Positions 35,248 through 44,977 of a stretch of 64,000 bases of DNA are shown here, in pieces. The translations under genes and the position numbers were made by a program. Under the pieces are notes generated by a model. That model was not told where the DNA came from. It saw nothing but the letters and a program-made list of their open reading frames with translations, and did not search any database. Source of the DNA: Larix kaempferi (taxonomy: Eukaryota; Streptophyta; Pinopsida; Pinales; Pinaceae); NCBI GenBank assembly GCA_027924585.1, contig BSBM01000260.1, positions 14,893,001 through 14,957,000 of the forward strand. Reading direction: 5' to 3'. Each line of letters begins with the position of its first letter. Position 1 is the stretch's first letter.

Positions 35248-36000
35248 TCATCTGTTACATTAATTAATAATGTTTTACTTCTAGAATTGCGTCGTTCTCT
35301 TACTTCCCCATATGGTTTCTATATTAAAAGAAAATTTTCATTCGTTATTCCATCTTAATCATAAGTCATCACTATGTAAGATGGGAAAATCTTGTCGTAT
35401 TTGTGGAATATCCGTGTCACTTTACAAATCATATTGATGTTAAGGTGGTTTTATCGGATATATTTGTAATATTGGAAGAGCAATTCTAAGTGGTCATAAT
35501 GTTGTTTCACTAAGATGACACGAAGCATGGTTCCCTAACCAACACATCCTCGCTTAAGAAACCAAAAAATTGGGCACATGCACGATGGTACTATAAAGCC
35601 TACTAATTTGCCGAGAATAAAAATGCAAGGGGCGCATGCACGTTAGTACTCTGAGGCCTACTGGGTCCTTGAGAATAAAAATGCTAAGGGAACATGCATG
35701 GGTGAGGCCTACTGGGTCCTTGAGAATAAAAATGCTAAGGAACATGCATGGGTGATTGACAATGCAACAAATTTCAAGCTTGTAGATGACATGATATTAG
35801 AATATTTTCTCTTTTAAAAATAAAAAGTATAATTTTATTCTTAAAAGGTGGTGTTTTCTTTAATAAGTCAATAATAGATGAGTTATCTAAGTTGGCTATT
35901 TGTGGATATGAAGGATTTTTATAAGTGAGTGAGTACATGAAGGGTACTCCTACTTTTGAAGGCTATTGTATTAGTTAATATCCCCTAATTTTATAAGCTA
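35248..36000. other. unassigned DNA with a small minisatellite
   Basis: At about 35575-35755 three units containing GAGAATAAAAATGC(T)AAGG and CATGCA follow each other with lengths of roughly 65 and 48 bp. Nothing else recognised. Confidence 0.55.
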
Positions 36001-36018
36001 TGTTTTTTTAGGATTAAT

Positions 36019-36035
36019 CGAACATAATTATTATC
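36019..36035. repeat. L1 target-site duplication, 3' copy
   Basis: CGAACATAATTATTATC, identical to 43316-43332. It abuts the poly-T run that is the L1 tail on the + strand. Confidence 0.97.
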
Positions 36036-36321
36036 TTTTTTTTGTAAGCGAGATGTAGTTCTTTATATTTCCTTCTAAAAAATATACAAAGATAGAAATG
36101 TATTGGGCCCTTTCGTAGTTGAGAAAACAGACCCCTAATGCAAGTTGCAAACAGAGTTTTGAGTGGTCATCTAAGAAGGAAAACAAACTATACTAAGTAA
36201 AAGTTTAACAGTCATACTAAGAGGCCGAAGCACTCTGAAACAAAGATGCGAAGATCTAAGCAAAAAAGAGAAACAGGCAGAATTAACAGTTGGTGTGATC
36301 CATCTACCCAACCTGGATAAG

Positions 36322-36780
36322 CTAGGTGGTAGGCTCCTTTGCAAGAGTGATCCTGAAATGGCGAGCTATCTGCTGATGATTGTAAAGAATATGCTTCAGG
36401 AAGTCAACCATATCGTCCTGCTGCATGAGAATTTTGGCTTTGGCTTCATCCCCACGAGCAAGAGCAGTGCCGAGAACCAATTTCTGGGACTAGTGGTAGT
36501 CCAGAGTCTTTTGGTAAAGGGTGACTCTTGCTCTGGTATTTCCTGGGTCCGGAACCAAGGTCTCAAATTCCTTACGAATATCCTCATCCGTGAGATATTC
36601 GCGAGAAACTAAAGCGTCATGTTCGGCTTCCTGTATTTCATCCTGCACATGCTGCGGAATCTCAGTCTTGTAGCGGTGGGCTTTCTCCACCACCCCGCGG
36701 ATGAGTCATATGGGGGGACTAGAAGCAGGGTAAGCGGTTTGTGCAGAGCTTCGGGTATTAATCTTCCTGCTGGGAGGCAT
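36322..36780 (-). pseudogene. L1 third ORF (152 codons), function unknown
   Basis: The reading starts at ATG 36780 (MPPSRKINTRSS...) and ends at TAG 36322-36324, all in one frame, broken by a TGA near 36706 and a TAG near 36489. The sequence is hydrophilic and looks helical (EIPQHVQDEIQEAEHDAL, QQDDMVDFLKHIL). It lies 456 bp after the ORF2 stop and 279 bp before the poly-A tail, inside the target duplications, so it is part of the L1 unit. It could be an element ORF or a captured host cDNA. I recognise no family. Confidence 0.5.
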
Positions 36781-37236
36781 GTTTACGCGGGGGAGGAGAG
36801 CACAGGAATGTAAAGAAACCCGGGGGAGCTAGGAGAGCATAGCGAGCTGCGAGTACTGGGGGAGCCGAAAGAGCCGAAGGCGCTGCGAACCAGAGAGCCG
36901 TGAGGGATGCGAACCAGAGATCCGTGAGGGCTACGAGACAGAGAGACGAGAGGGATGTAAACCAGAGGAGAAAACACTAAAGAGCCAAATACTCGTGGAC
37001 CCCTTGCGTTGAACAGCCAAGAGCTGAGCATCAAAAGAGTGATAGCAATTCCGAAGAATGAGAGCTTCGAGTTTAATTTCATCTCCGTTACAGCAACATT
37101 CATGAAACTGCGATGGAGTAATCATGGCCAGGACTCTGAGTCGGACAGGAGTAATTCGAAAGGACAAAGCGCACGCGAGAAAGGTCACAGTGCTGATGAG
37201 GTAATGAGCCATGGACGAGGCGGTGAGCGAAGGCAA
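36781..37236 (-). other. L1 region between ORF2 and third ORF
   Basis: GC-rich, with a 23-bp direct repeat around CCCTCACGG.TCTCTGGTTCG (about 36882-36930). Two overlapping open frames (36783-37103, 36931-37236) have no domain. It could be 3' UTR or the leader of the third ORF. Confidence 0.6.
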
Positions 37237-40200
37237 TTAAGGAATGGAAAGGGACGCGTGGGTGGTCTGAGACATCATGTGGCCTGCATCGATATTGAGG
37301 AAGGCAGGCAGATGGACGGGCATGCGAGGGTGCATGTGGCTGGCTGTGTTGGCAGGAACATGGTCCGGCCTAGGGCTGGCCACGTCCGTCGGCACTCGCC
37401 ATGGGGGGACCTGATCCTTACTGACAATGTTAGTGACTTGAGATTTGAGAGGTTGCTCTCTGAATTTGGACCAGGAGGAGTCAATCTTGTCGTTGGAGGT
37501 GTCCGTTCCATGATTAGCTAAATGATCGGCAAACCTGTTGGCAGTGCGTCGAACATGGCTCGTGCTGAAGACTTGAAAGTGATTGATGAGCTCATGCAAT
37601 TGTTCTTTGAGCCATTCAAGCCTCCAGTGTTTGGATAACTTGGCAAGGGCAGTGCCGCAGTGGATTCTATGAGCAATGCTGATAATGATTTGAGAGTCGC
37701 CTTCGATGGTCATTGCAGGCTAGCCTTCCCTGTGAGCAATTTTTAGGTCGGTAATGAGAGCTAGCACCTCGGCCACATTGTTGGTGTTGGTGCCTATGCT
37801 TTCCGAAAAGACGTGGATGGGAGTTCCAGTAAAATCTCTGAAGACTCCTCCGATTCCAGTAGGACCAGGGTTTCCTTTAGAGGCACCGTCGAAGTTGAGC
37901 TTGATGGGAGGATGAAGCGACGGAGACCAGTAGGTGGGGATGCAGATAGAAGGGGAGGGAGTGGAGCAAGGCAGGTGAGGAGGGTTGAGGTTGAATCTCC
38001 AAGCAGCTAAAATACCAACTTCCTGGTGATTGTAGACAACGTCAAAATCAGACCAAGCATTCAGCCGCACACTTTCCTGAAGATTGGAGTGAATACGAGT
38101 CAGGAGACCAGTCACAGGGAGAGAGTGGTTCAGGAAGATTCTTCTATTACACTCTTTCCAAATATTCCAAGCGACAAAGCCGGGGAAAAGAAGCCAGGTG
38201 CGGTTAAGAATGGGGTTAGCGAAAGGTTCAACTTGCCAGTTTCGGATGGTAGCTCTGATATCATTGATGCAACGGTCTGATCACCGAAAAATAGAGGCGC
38301 CCCAGTCCCAGATGGTGGAGGCGTAGATGCAAGTGTCGAGTAAATGATCCTGGGATTCCTCCTGTTGGTTGCAAAGGATACACACCGATGGGCCAACGAA
38401 ACCTCTTCTCAGAAGTTGGTCCCAGGTAAGGATTTTCTTCCTTGCCACAAGCCAAAGGAAGGTTTTGATTTTTTTGGCCAAAGATGTGGGTCCCAAACCT
38501 TTTTCCAAATGGTGTCTCTGGGAGAAGGTGCCGCGAGGTGGGTGAAGTTGTAAGCTTCTTTGATCGTGAAGTAGCCGTTTTGCTGATGCCGCCATTTGAG
38601 CTTGTCAGGCTTGTCGCAAAAAAGAATTCTTCTGGTGTTGAGTGTGGTCCAGAAGGATTTTTCCTCTTCGTTGTTGAAGGGTAGATTCCAGTGGTCTTTC
38701 TTAGTCCAGTGTCTCCAGGTGTCATTATTGGATTGGGGTTCCCAGTAATGAGCTATAAGATGTTTTCCCTGCTGATGGGATTGATTCGGGATTTCTTCGA
38801 TGTCGTTGAGTTGCAAAAGAGGAGGCAATTGATTCCAGGCATCCTCCCAGAACAGATCCCTGTGCCCGCTTCTGACCTCCCAAAAGTTGTGCTTGCGAAT
38901 GAGTTCTCTTTGATCCAAGGCCGAGTTCTAGATGAGGGAGCCATTCGGGAGAGCATGGTGCCGAATTAGCTCATGATGATGTATATTATCATCATATTTG
39001 TGCAACCAAATGTGCATCCACGGAGTGGAGGTTTCAATGCAACATCTCTAGAGTAATTTGGCACAGAGAACCTCAATTAGCGTACAAGGGTCTCTCAAAC
39101 CAAGGCCACCATCGAGCTTCGGAGTATAGAGCTTTTCCCAGGAAACCAAGGCCCATTTTCTGTGTTGAGTGGTGCCCACCCAGAGGAAATTTCTCTGCAA
39201 ATTGCGAATGGCTTTGAGAATATACTTGGGGGCGGCCATGACAGAAAAGAGATAAAGAGGCATGGCTTGAAGCATGGATTTGAGGAGGATGAGTCAACTG
39301 GGGAAATCAAGGGCTCTGAAGGTCCAAGAGGAAAGATTGAGCTCGAGGGCAGAGAGGAGATCTTTCCAAGAGGAGTTTTTGATGGCCGAGGAGACCAGGG
39401 GGGCTCCAAGGAACTTGGACGGAAGGGAGCACTTTGGAAAGCCCAACAATCTGGTGATGCAATTTTGAGTTTGAATGTGAGTATTGAAAAAGTAGATATG
39501 GGATTTGAGATTATTAATGGTCATTCCCAAGGCATCACTGAAGAGCTGAAGAATGTACCTGAATGCTTTAGCTTTCGTAACCGAGGATTTTCCCATCAAC
39601 ATAGTATCATCCAAAAATTGAAGGTGTGAGTGTTGGATACCCTGTTTGTTGATTTTAATACCCTGAATTTGGTTGTTAAAAACTGCTACTTTGATGCTTC
39701 TGCCCAGGCTCTCCGCAAGAAGGATGAAAAGGTAGGGGGAGAGAGGGTCCCCTTGCCTGATGCCTTTGGTTGGGGAAAAGGTGGGAGAGGGAGCTCCATT
39801 GACAAGGATGGAGAAGAAGGCAGAAGAGACAAGGGAGATGATCCAACTCACCCAAGAGCAGGAGAAGCCAAAGGCTAGGAGGGTGTCTCTGAGGAAGTTA
39901 TGGTTGGTCTTGTCGAAGTCTTTGGAGAGGTTCAGTTTGATAAGCATCCCAGGTAGGGAGGTGGATTTAAGAGAGTGAATTATCTCATGGGAAGTAATGA
40001 TTCCATCCATAATTTGTCTGCCTTCGACGTAGCATGATTGCTCAGGGAGATGAGGAGTGGCAGCAGAGGTTTGAGGTGATTGGCTATGACTTTGGTGATG
40101 ACTTTGTAGATGACATTGCAGAGGGCGATGGGGCAAAAATTGGAAGGATCAGCAAGGTTTGTGAGTCTTGGGGATAAGAGTGAGGAAGGTGGAGTTGAAG

Positions 40201-41708
40201 GAAGAGAGAACAGATCCAGAGATTCTGGAGGCTTCGACCACTTGCCAAACATCCTCTTTGACGATGTCCTAGAAGTTTTGGAAAAAGTCAATGGTGAAAC
40301 CATCGGGTCCAGGGGCTTTTCCGAGATTCATATCCATAACTGCAGCTTCCACTTCAGTAATAGAGATGGGACTCTCCAGATTGTTTATTTTCTCCTCTGT
40401 GATGAGATGGGGTATATGCTGCAGGATGCGATGAGAGGCCTGAGATCTGTCCGGAGTGGCGTCATTCATGAGATTCTTGTAGAAGAGAACTAATTCCTAC
40501 TCAATGTCGTCCTTATTTCGGAGCATTTCTCCAGTGTTGGTGTTCATCATGGTGATCCTGTTGGTGTGCCTGCATTGGATCATTGCATTGTGGAAGAATT
40601 TGGAGTTTTCTCCCCATCTTTAAGCCAGTGAATTCTGGATTTTTTTCCTCTAGAGAATTTCCTCCTGATGATATCTGTTGTCCAGCTGGTTCTGTAACTC
40701 ATGCTCATGATGCTTGAGATCATCGGTGTAGCCTTGGTGGATGGCTTGAGATTGGATCCCCTCGACTTCACCTTCAAGTCTTCTTTTCTCATCTAGGATG
40801 TTTCTGAACTCAGTTTTGTTCCAATGCTTGAGCTGCTTCTTTATGAATTTTAGCTTTTGCTAGAAGCGAAACATAGTGGTGCCATCACTTACCTCAGAGT
40901 TGTGCCACCAATCATTGATCTTATCCTTCAGGTTGGGGTGGGTGAGCCAGAATTGCTCAAATATGAATGGTCTGTGAGCATCTGGAGCATCCCATTCCAG
41001 GTGGAGGCAGACCAACCAGTTGTCCAATCCAGCAATGGGAAGGATGGAGCTAAAGAGGTTGAGATGATTCTACAAAAGGGATTCAAAGATTAGAAAGCAG
41101 TCTAAATGATGGGCTACCTGGTTGGCTCCACCTCTCCTATTGTTCCAGGTAAAGATGCCATTATTCAGCTCCAGATCAGTTAGTGAGTGATCGTGAATGA
41201 AGGCTTGAAAGGCTAGACTGTCTTTGTCAAGTCTGCGAATCCCTCCTGTTTTCTCACTAGGGGATGTAATGATGTTGAAATCTCCCCCAATGATCCAATG
41301 GTTGTTTGAAAGCATCCTATTGAGCCAGGATAGATGGTTGAGAAACTGGGTTTTCTGCTCCATAGGGTGGGGGTCGTAGACATTCGTAATCACTCCTTTG
41401 TGAGTGGTTCCCAATAAATGGAACCAACGAAAGAGAGTATGCTGGCTGGAAAAGAAGCCCTCCATACTGATGACATTGGGATCCCAAGCAATGGTGATAC
41501 CTACCGCCGCTCCATTGGCATCTACAGCTGCAATCTCAGCATTCTTCCAGCATTTTTTAATGAAGGAGTGGAGCTGGAGCTCCAACGATTTTGTTTCTTA
41601 TAGCATTAAGAGAGTGGGTTTTTCTTTGAGAATTTTGTTTTTCAACATTCTTCTTTTGGAATCACTTCCGATTCCCCTGATGTTCCAGCTGATGAATTTC
41701 AACTCCAT
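37237..41708 (-). pseudogene. L1 ORF2: endonuclease, reverse transcriptase, zf-RVT, RNase H
   Basis: ATG 41708 overlaps the ORF1 stop (TAATG). Domains in order: AP endonuclease 41708-41070 (FISWNIRG, GGDFNII); RT about 40500-39290 (LGKAPGPDGF, GIRQGDPLSPYLF, catalytic FLDD near 39605); a KWALVSWEKL.PK..GGLGLRD segment at 39275-39048; zf-RVT with CX2C...H...C (CILCNQQEESQDHLLDTC) near 38350; RNase H 37990-37500 with Asp (LNFDGASKGNPG), Glu (NVAEVLAL), Asp (EGDSQ) and Asp (FADHLAN). ORF2 nicks the target and copies the RNA there. Lesions: stops at about 41619, 40496, 40263 and 37721, and several frameshifts. The KLD-type RT motif reads KLNLSKDFDK, with the first Asp as Asn. Confidence 0.93.
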
Positions 41709-43233
41709 TAAATCGTTGGTTGGAATATGGTATCGATCTTGGCACTCTGGCCATAATCAATTAAGTGCTCGCCTAGTTCTTGAATAAGCTGCTTATTGGG
41801 TTTTCTTCCTTTCTTCGGTATGGCAATTTGTCCTTTGGAGATTTCCGTGCGCTTACGAATGTTCAGTCCTAGATGATTGGGATCCGAGGTCGATACCATT
41901 GCATCCTTCGGGGGTGGAAAATGTTGCTGCATAGCTAGGGAGTTGTAGACTTCTTTAAACATGTCCAATTGGATCTGAGGGATACTGCGCATGTCATCCT
42001 TTGACCAGGCTTCTTGAATGGTCTCCAGATCCAGTTCTCCAACTTCCATGTCATCCGCGTTTGCAGTGCTACATTCAGGCGGATAAAGGGCTTGAGTAAG
42101 CAATACGTCCTTGAAGAGGGGATCCAAGAAAGTGGAGGGCGGGGCGAAAGCAGGGGTAGGAAGATCAGAGAGATCGGGATTTTGCTGAGTGAGGACTGAA
42201 AAGCTATTATGATAATCAGGGTTTGTAGAAGGGCTGTGGACATGGGGTTTCTTCCCAGGTCTTATGCGGTTGGTGGTTTTGGTAAAGCCTTCCTCATCTT
42301 TCTTAGCATGGGTCGTAGGAGGGGGGGGTTTGGCATTAAGGGGGTATTCATGAAAGAGGTGTCCGTGTTCATGACATTTGCAGCATCTGAAAGGAATATG
42401 CTCATATTCAAGCAACTGGATCCACTTTGAGTCTTGGTAGGACAGGCAGATGGCTTCAGGAAGTGCGGTTGAGATGTCCATATAAATGCATATCCGAGCG
42501 TAGGAGGTGTAGCGGGTGGCTAAAGTGGCATTAAAGATTTGAACAAAGGTCCCCAGGTTATTTCCTATACCAGCAAGGGTTTCAAGGTTCTAGTATTCCT
42601 GCGGTAAAGAATAAAGCCGTATCCACACAGGTACAATCTTGAAATCTTGTTTTTCTGGGTTGAAGTGCTCTTTCCAGTCTCTCATGTATAAGCCCACTGA
42701 GTGCAGAAAGTATGGTCCTCCTTGGAATATTCTATGTTTGTCTTCAAGGTTCTGAAAGATGACAGTGAAGAATCCTTTGGATCCCAGTTTTATCTCACAC
42801 TGACCTTTGGGCTTCCAGGTGTTCGTGATCCACCATATGAGATTTTTTTTTTTTTCGTTGGTCATAGACCTATAAATTTGCAGATTATAACATGGTCTTG
42901 GATATATTGAATTTGTTGTCCAACTAGATTTGAGGTGACTTCATACCTTGGAATCTGATTCGATTTGGGCTTGCATTTGTTGGTGTTATTTGTGTGCTCC
43001 ATGTGCGGTGCTAGCTGCTCTTTTGTTGTGGTCGCTGGATTAGATGAGGTCTTCAGATTCGGCATGGTTGAATTTGGGGCAGAGCTTCCCTCTGCTCCTT
43101 TCCCTGGGTGAGATTCCCGATTTGCAGTAGTCTGAGCCGATCCTGTCAGAAGGAGAGGTGCAGAGTTTTTAGTGCGACAAGCGGTCATTTGACTGAAGGA
43201 GGGTTTAGAGCGACCTCCGCTAGAGGCCGCCAT
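41708..43233 (-). pseudogene. L1 ORF1: RNA-binding protein with CCHC knuckle
   Basis: The start ATG 43233 lies in GATCATGGCGGCC, a strong plant context. The N-terminus is Ser/Thr-rich. Then comes a DUF4283-like domain (GFFTVIFQNLEDKHRIF.GGPYFL...VWIRLYSLPQEY, about 42800-42590) and a zinc knuckle at about 42385-42335 reading CCKCHEHGHLFHEY, where the last ligand is Tyr instead of Cys. In plant L1s this protein coats the RNA. Breaks: a frameshift at the A13 run (42841-42853 as T on +) and a stop at 42590-42592. The stop codon at 41708-41710 overlaps the ORF2 start by one base. Confidence 0.88.
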
Positions 43234-43315
43234 GATCGAGACAGTGGTAAGGTAGCAGGAGGCTGGGGCATAACGCAGAAACCCTAGCAACGCATCCTCA
43301 TGACATGTAATATCA

Positions 43316-43332
43316 CGAACATAATTATTATC
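43316..43332. repeat. L1 target-site duplication, 5' copy
   Basis: CGAACATAATTATTATC, identical to 36019-36035. It is part of the CopB2 LTR. Confidence 0.97.
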
Positions 43333-43629
43333 ATGCAATAGAAAATTAATATTTTTTGGGAATAAACCATGGAAACAATAGTAAATTATAAATCATGCAT
43401 ACACAATTTAACACATGATTTAATGTGGAAAACCCTTGCGAAGAAAACTAGGTAAAGATATCTTTGTTCTCTTGACCAAATATGGCCAATCTGACGAAGT
43501 GATCGTCCAACACTCACCTCCGGGCCCTCTTACAATGGAGTATGCCAAACCTTTTTATAGGCTTCATTACATGGAGCCCTATGGGCACAATACCCTAACA
43601 ATACTTAGTAATTCATTTAGCTCAATGAT

Positions 43630-43900
43630 TCATTTATTGAGTCAAGGTTAACCTAACAATAGCCCCTTTAAAATTGACTTGGAGTAATCACCAACCCCCC
43701 TTAAGGTTTTAACCAATAGGAATCTCGCATGCCCCCCTATCACCTAGGTCTGCATTTGGACTTTATCGGTGAGTTACTAGGGGTGCCTCCCCCAAATTCC
43801 TAGGTCTACATCTAGACTTTACCGATGAATTACAAGGGGTATGACAAGGCTACCAAGTCAACAATTGATTTACTGAGTTTGTTAAGGTTAACGTAACAAT
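43630..43900 (-). repeat. duplicated 3' end of CopB2 internal region
   Basis: ATTTATTGAGTCAAGGTTAACCTAACAAT (43632-43660) recurs as a close variant at 43870-43900, and the CTAGGTCT.CAT.T.GACTTTA segment occurs twice between them (about 43746 and 43802). This looks like a tandem duplication spanning the LTR start and purine tract. Confidence 0.7.
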
Positions 43901-43901
43901 G

Positions 43902-44361
43902 TGTCATGTTCCCATTTTGTCATCACCATGAAGAAGATCGAACCCCATGGATCCTAGTGAAAGATTGAATTAATTAATTAATGAGGGGTTAAGATGAGGC
44001 AATTAATTAATTAGGAGTGTGCATTTAATTTTATCCATAGTTTGCTATCCACTTGGAATAAATATTTATGGTGCATTTAATATTTGTGGAGCATTTAATA
44101 TTTTATTATTATGTTGAATAAATGGAGAAAATGCTCCACTAGGGTACATTAGTGGATAAGTTTGGAGGAGTGACTTGAGGAAGAAGTCAAGTAAAGCACA
44201 TGAGTCCAAAAATGATGCCAAAAATGAGAAAAGATGAATATTTCAGGAAAAGCAGCATAAATCCAGAAAGCAGGATAAAACAGGAAAAGCAAGAATGTCT
44301 GAAAAGCAGGAAAGTTCAGAAAAGAAGGAAAGTTAGAAAAAGAGGAAAAAGAAGGAAAGCT
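43902..44361 (+). repeat. UR copy 2 5' LTR, first part
   Basis: Starts TGTCATGTTCCCATTTTGTC. The reverse complement is at 20640-21102. It is interrupted after ...GAAGGAAAGC by CopA. Confidence 0.9.
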
Positions 44362-44965
44362 TGTTGAGATATTGTAACTTATAAGAATATTATATTTGTA
44401 CTTTATTATTCCGGAGATGTTTCATTCCTCCGTGAAGATCTTATTGTATATCCGGAGATGTTTATTCCTCCGTCGGAATGTGGTAACTTGGGTTATTAGA
44501 CTTCCCTAGTGGGGGTCGGCCCTGTATGTGTTATGTGGGTCAAAGGGTTGTTAGACCACCCTAGTGGGGTCGGCCCAGTTAGTTGTAATGGGGTATTTAA
44601 CCCAATGGTTAAATACGAGCCTACATGATTTGTGTAAAAGACAAGTCAGAGTAGTGTATAAATAGAGGAGGTGTATTCCTCATTTAACACACACTCACTC
44701 ACTTGAGAGTGGTGCACTTATGAGAGAGAGGTCTGCTATGGAGAAGGAGGAGCTTATGCTCAGGGTTACATCTTTTGTATTTTTTGGTCATCTATATTGA
44801 GAAAGCTTTGTTGGGTTTTCTACCCCATGAGGGTTTCCCAGGATAAATCTGTGTCTCTTGTGTTTATGTTGTGCTTGTTGTTTCTTCAGTGATCCTGTAT
44901 ATGCTATTATTGTAAAATGGAATGTAATGCTTCTATTTTCTGTCTTACCATATTAAATCTTAACA
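44362..44965 (+). repeat. CopA 5' LTR
   Basis: It runs from TGTTGAGATATTG to AAATCTTAACA. It contains a repeated CCGGAGATGTTT.ATTCCTCCG pair (about 44412-44476) and a TATA box. Confidence 0.97.
44657..44665 (+). promoter_or_regulatory. CopA 5' LTR TATA box
   Basis: TATAAATAG. The identical box is at 51019-51027 in the 3' LTR. Confidence 0.8.
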
Positions 44966-44977
44966 TGGTATCAGAGC
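44966..44977 (+). other. CopA primer-binding site
   Basis: TGGTATCAGAGC, complementary to the initiator tRNA-Met 3' end, directly after the LTR. Confidence 0.95.

Larger units (their letters stand above)
36036..43315 (-). mobile_element. full-length L1 LINE with RNase H domain
   Basis: The 17-bp identical duplications at 36019-36035 and 43316-43332, with an 8-nt poly-A tail at 36036-36043 (as T on +), give exact limits of 7280 bp. On the - strand the order is: an 82-bp 5' UTR, ORF1 (DUF4283-like plus zinc knuckle), ORF2 (AP endonuclease, RT, zf-RVT, RNase H), then 1.2 kb of 3' region holding an extra ORF. Stops, mostly explicable by C-to-T changes, and a homopolymer frameshift make it inactive. 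It landed in the CopB2 3' LTR. Confidence 0.95.
36001..43901 (-). mobile_element. CopB2: copia-like element 3' end, split by L1
   Basis: On the - strand a purine tract TAAAGGGGCTAT (about 43659-43670) precedes an LTR starting TGTTAGGTTAACC at 43658. The LTR runs to 43316, is interrupted by the L1, and ends ...TTAATCCTAAAAAAACA at 36001 (361 bp in total). It aligns with the CopB1 3' LTR. Upstream, 43659-43901 is the internal 3' end, and it is cut by the start of the UR LTR at 43902. A CCTATAAAAAGG TATA box lies at about 43552-43563 (- strand). Confidence 0.8.

Noticed and set aside
36783-42910. many + strand ORFs opposite the L1
   Set aside because: Shadows of the L1 coding strand; the domains read clearly on the - strand.
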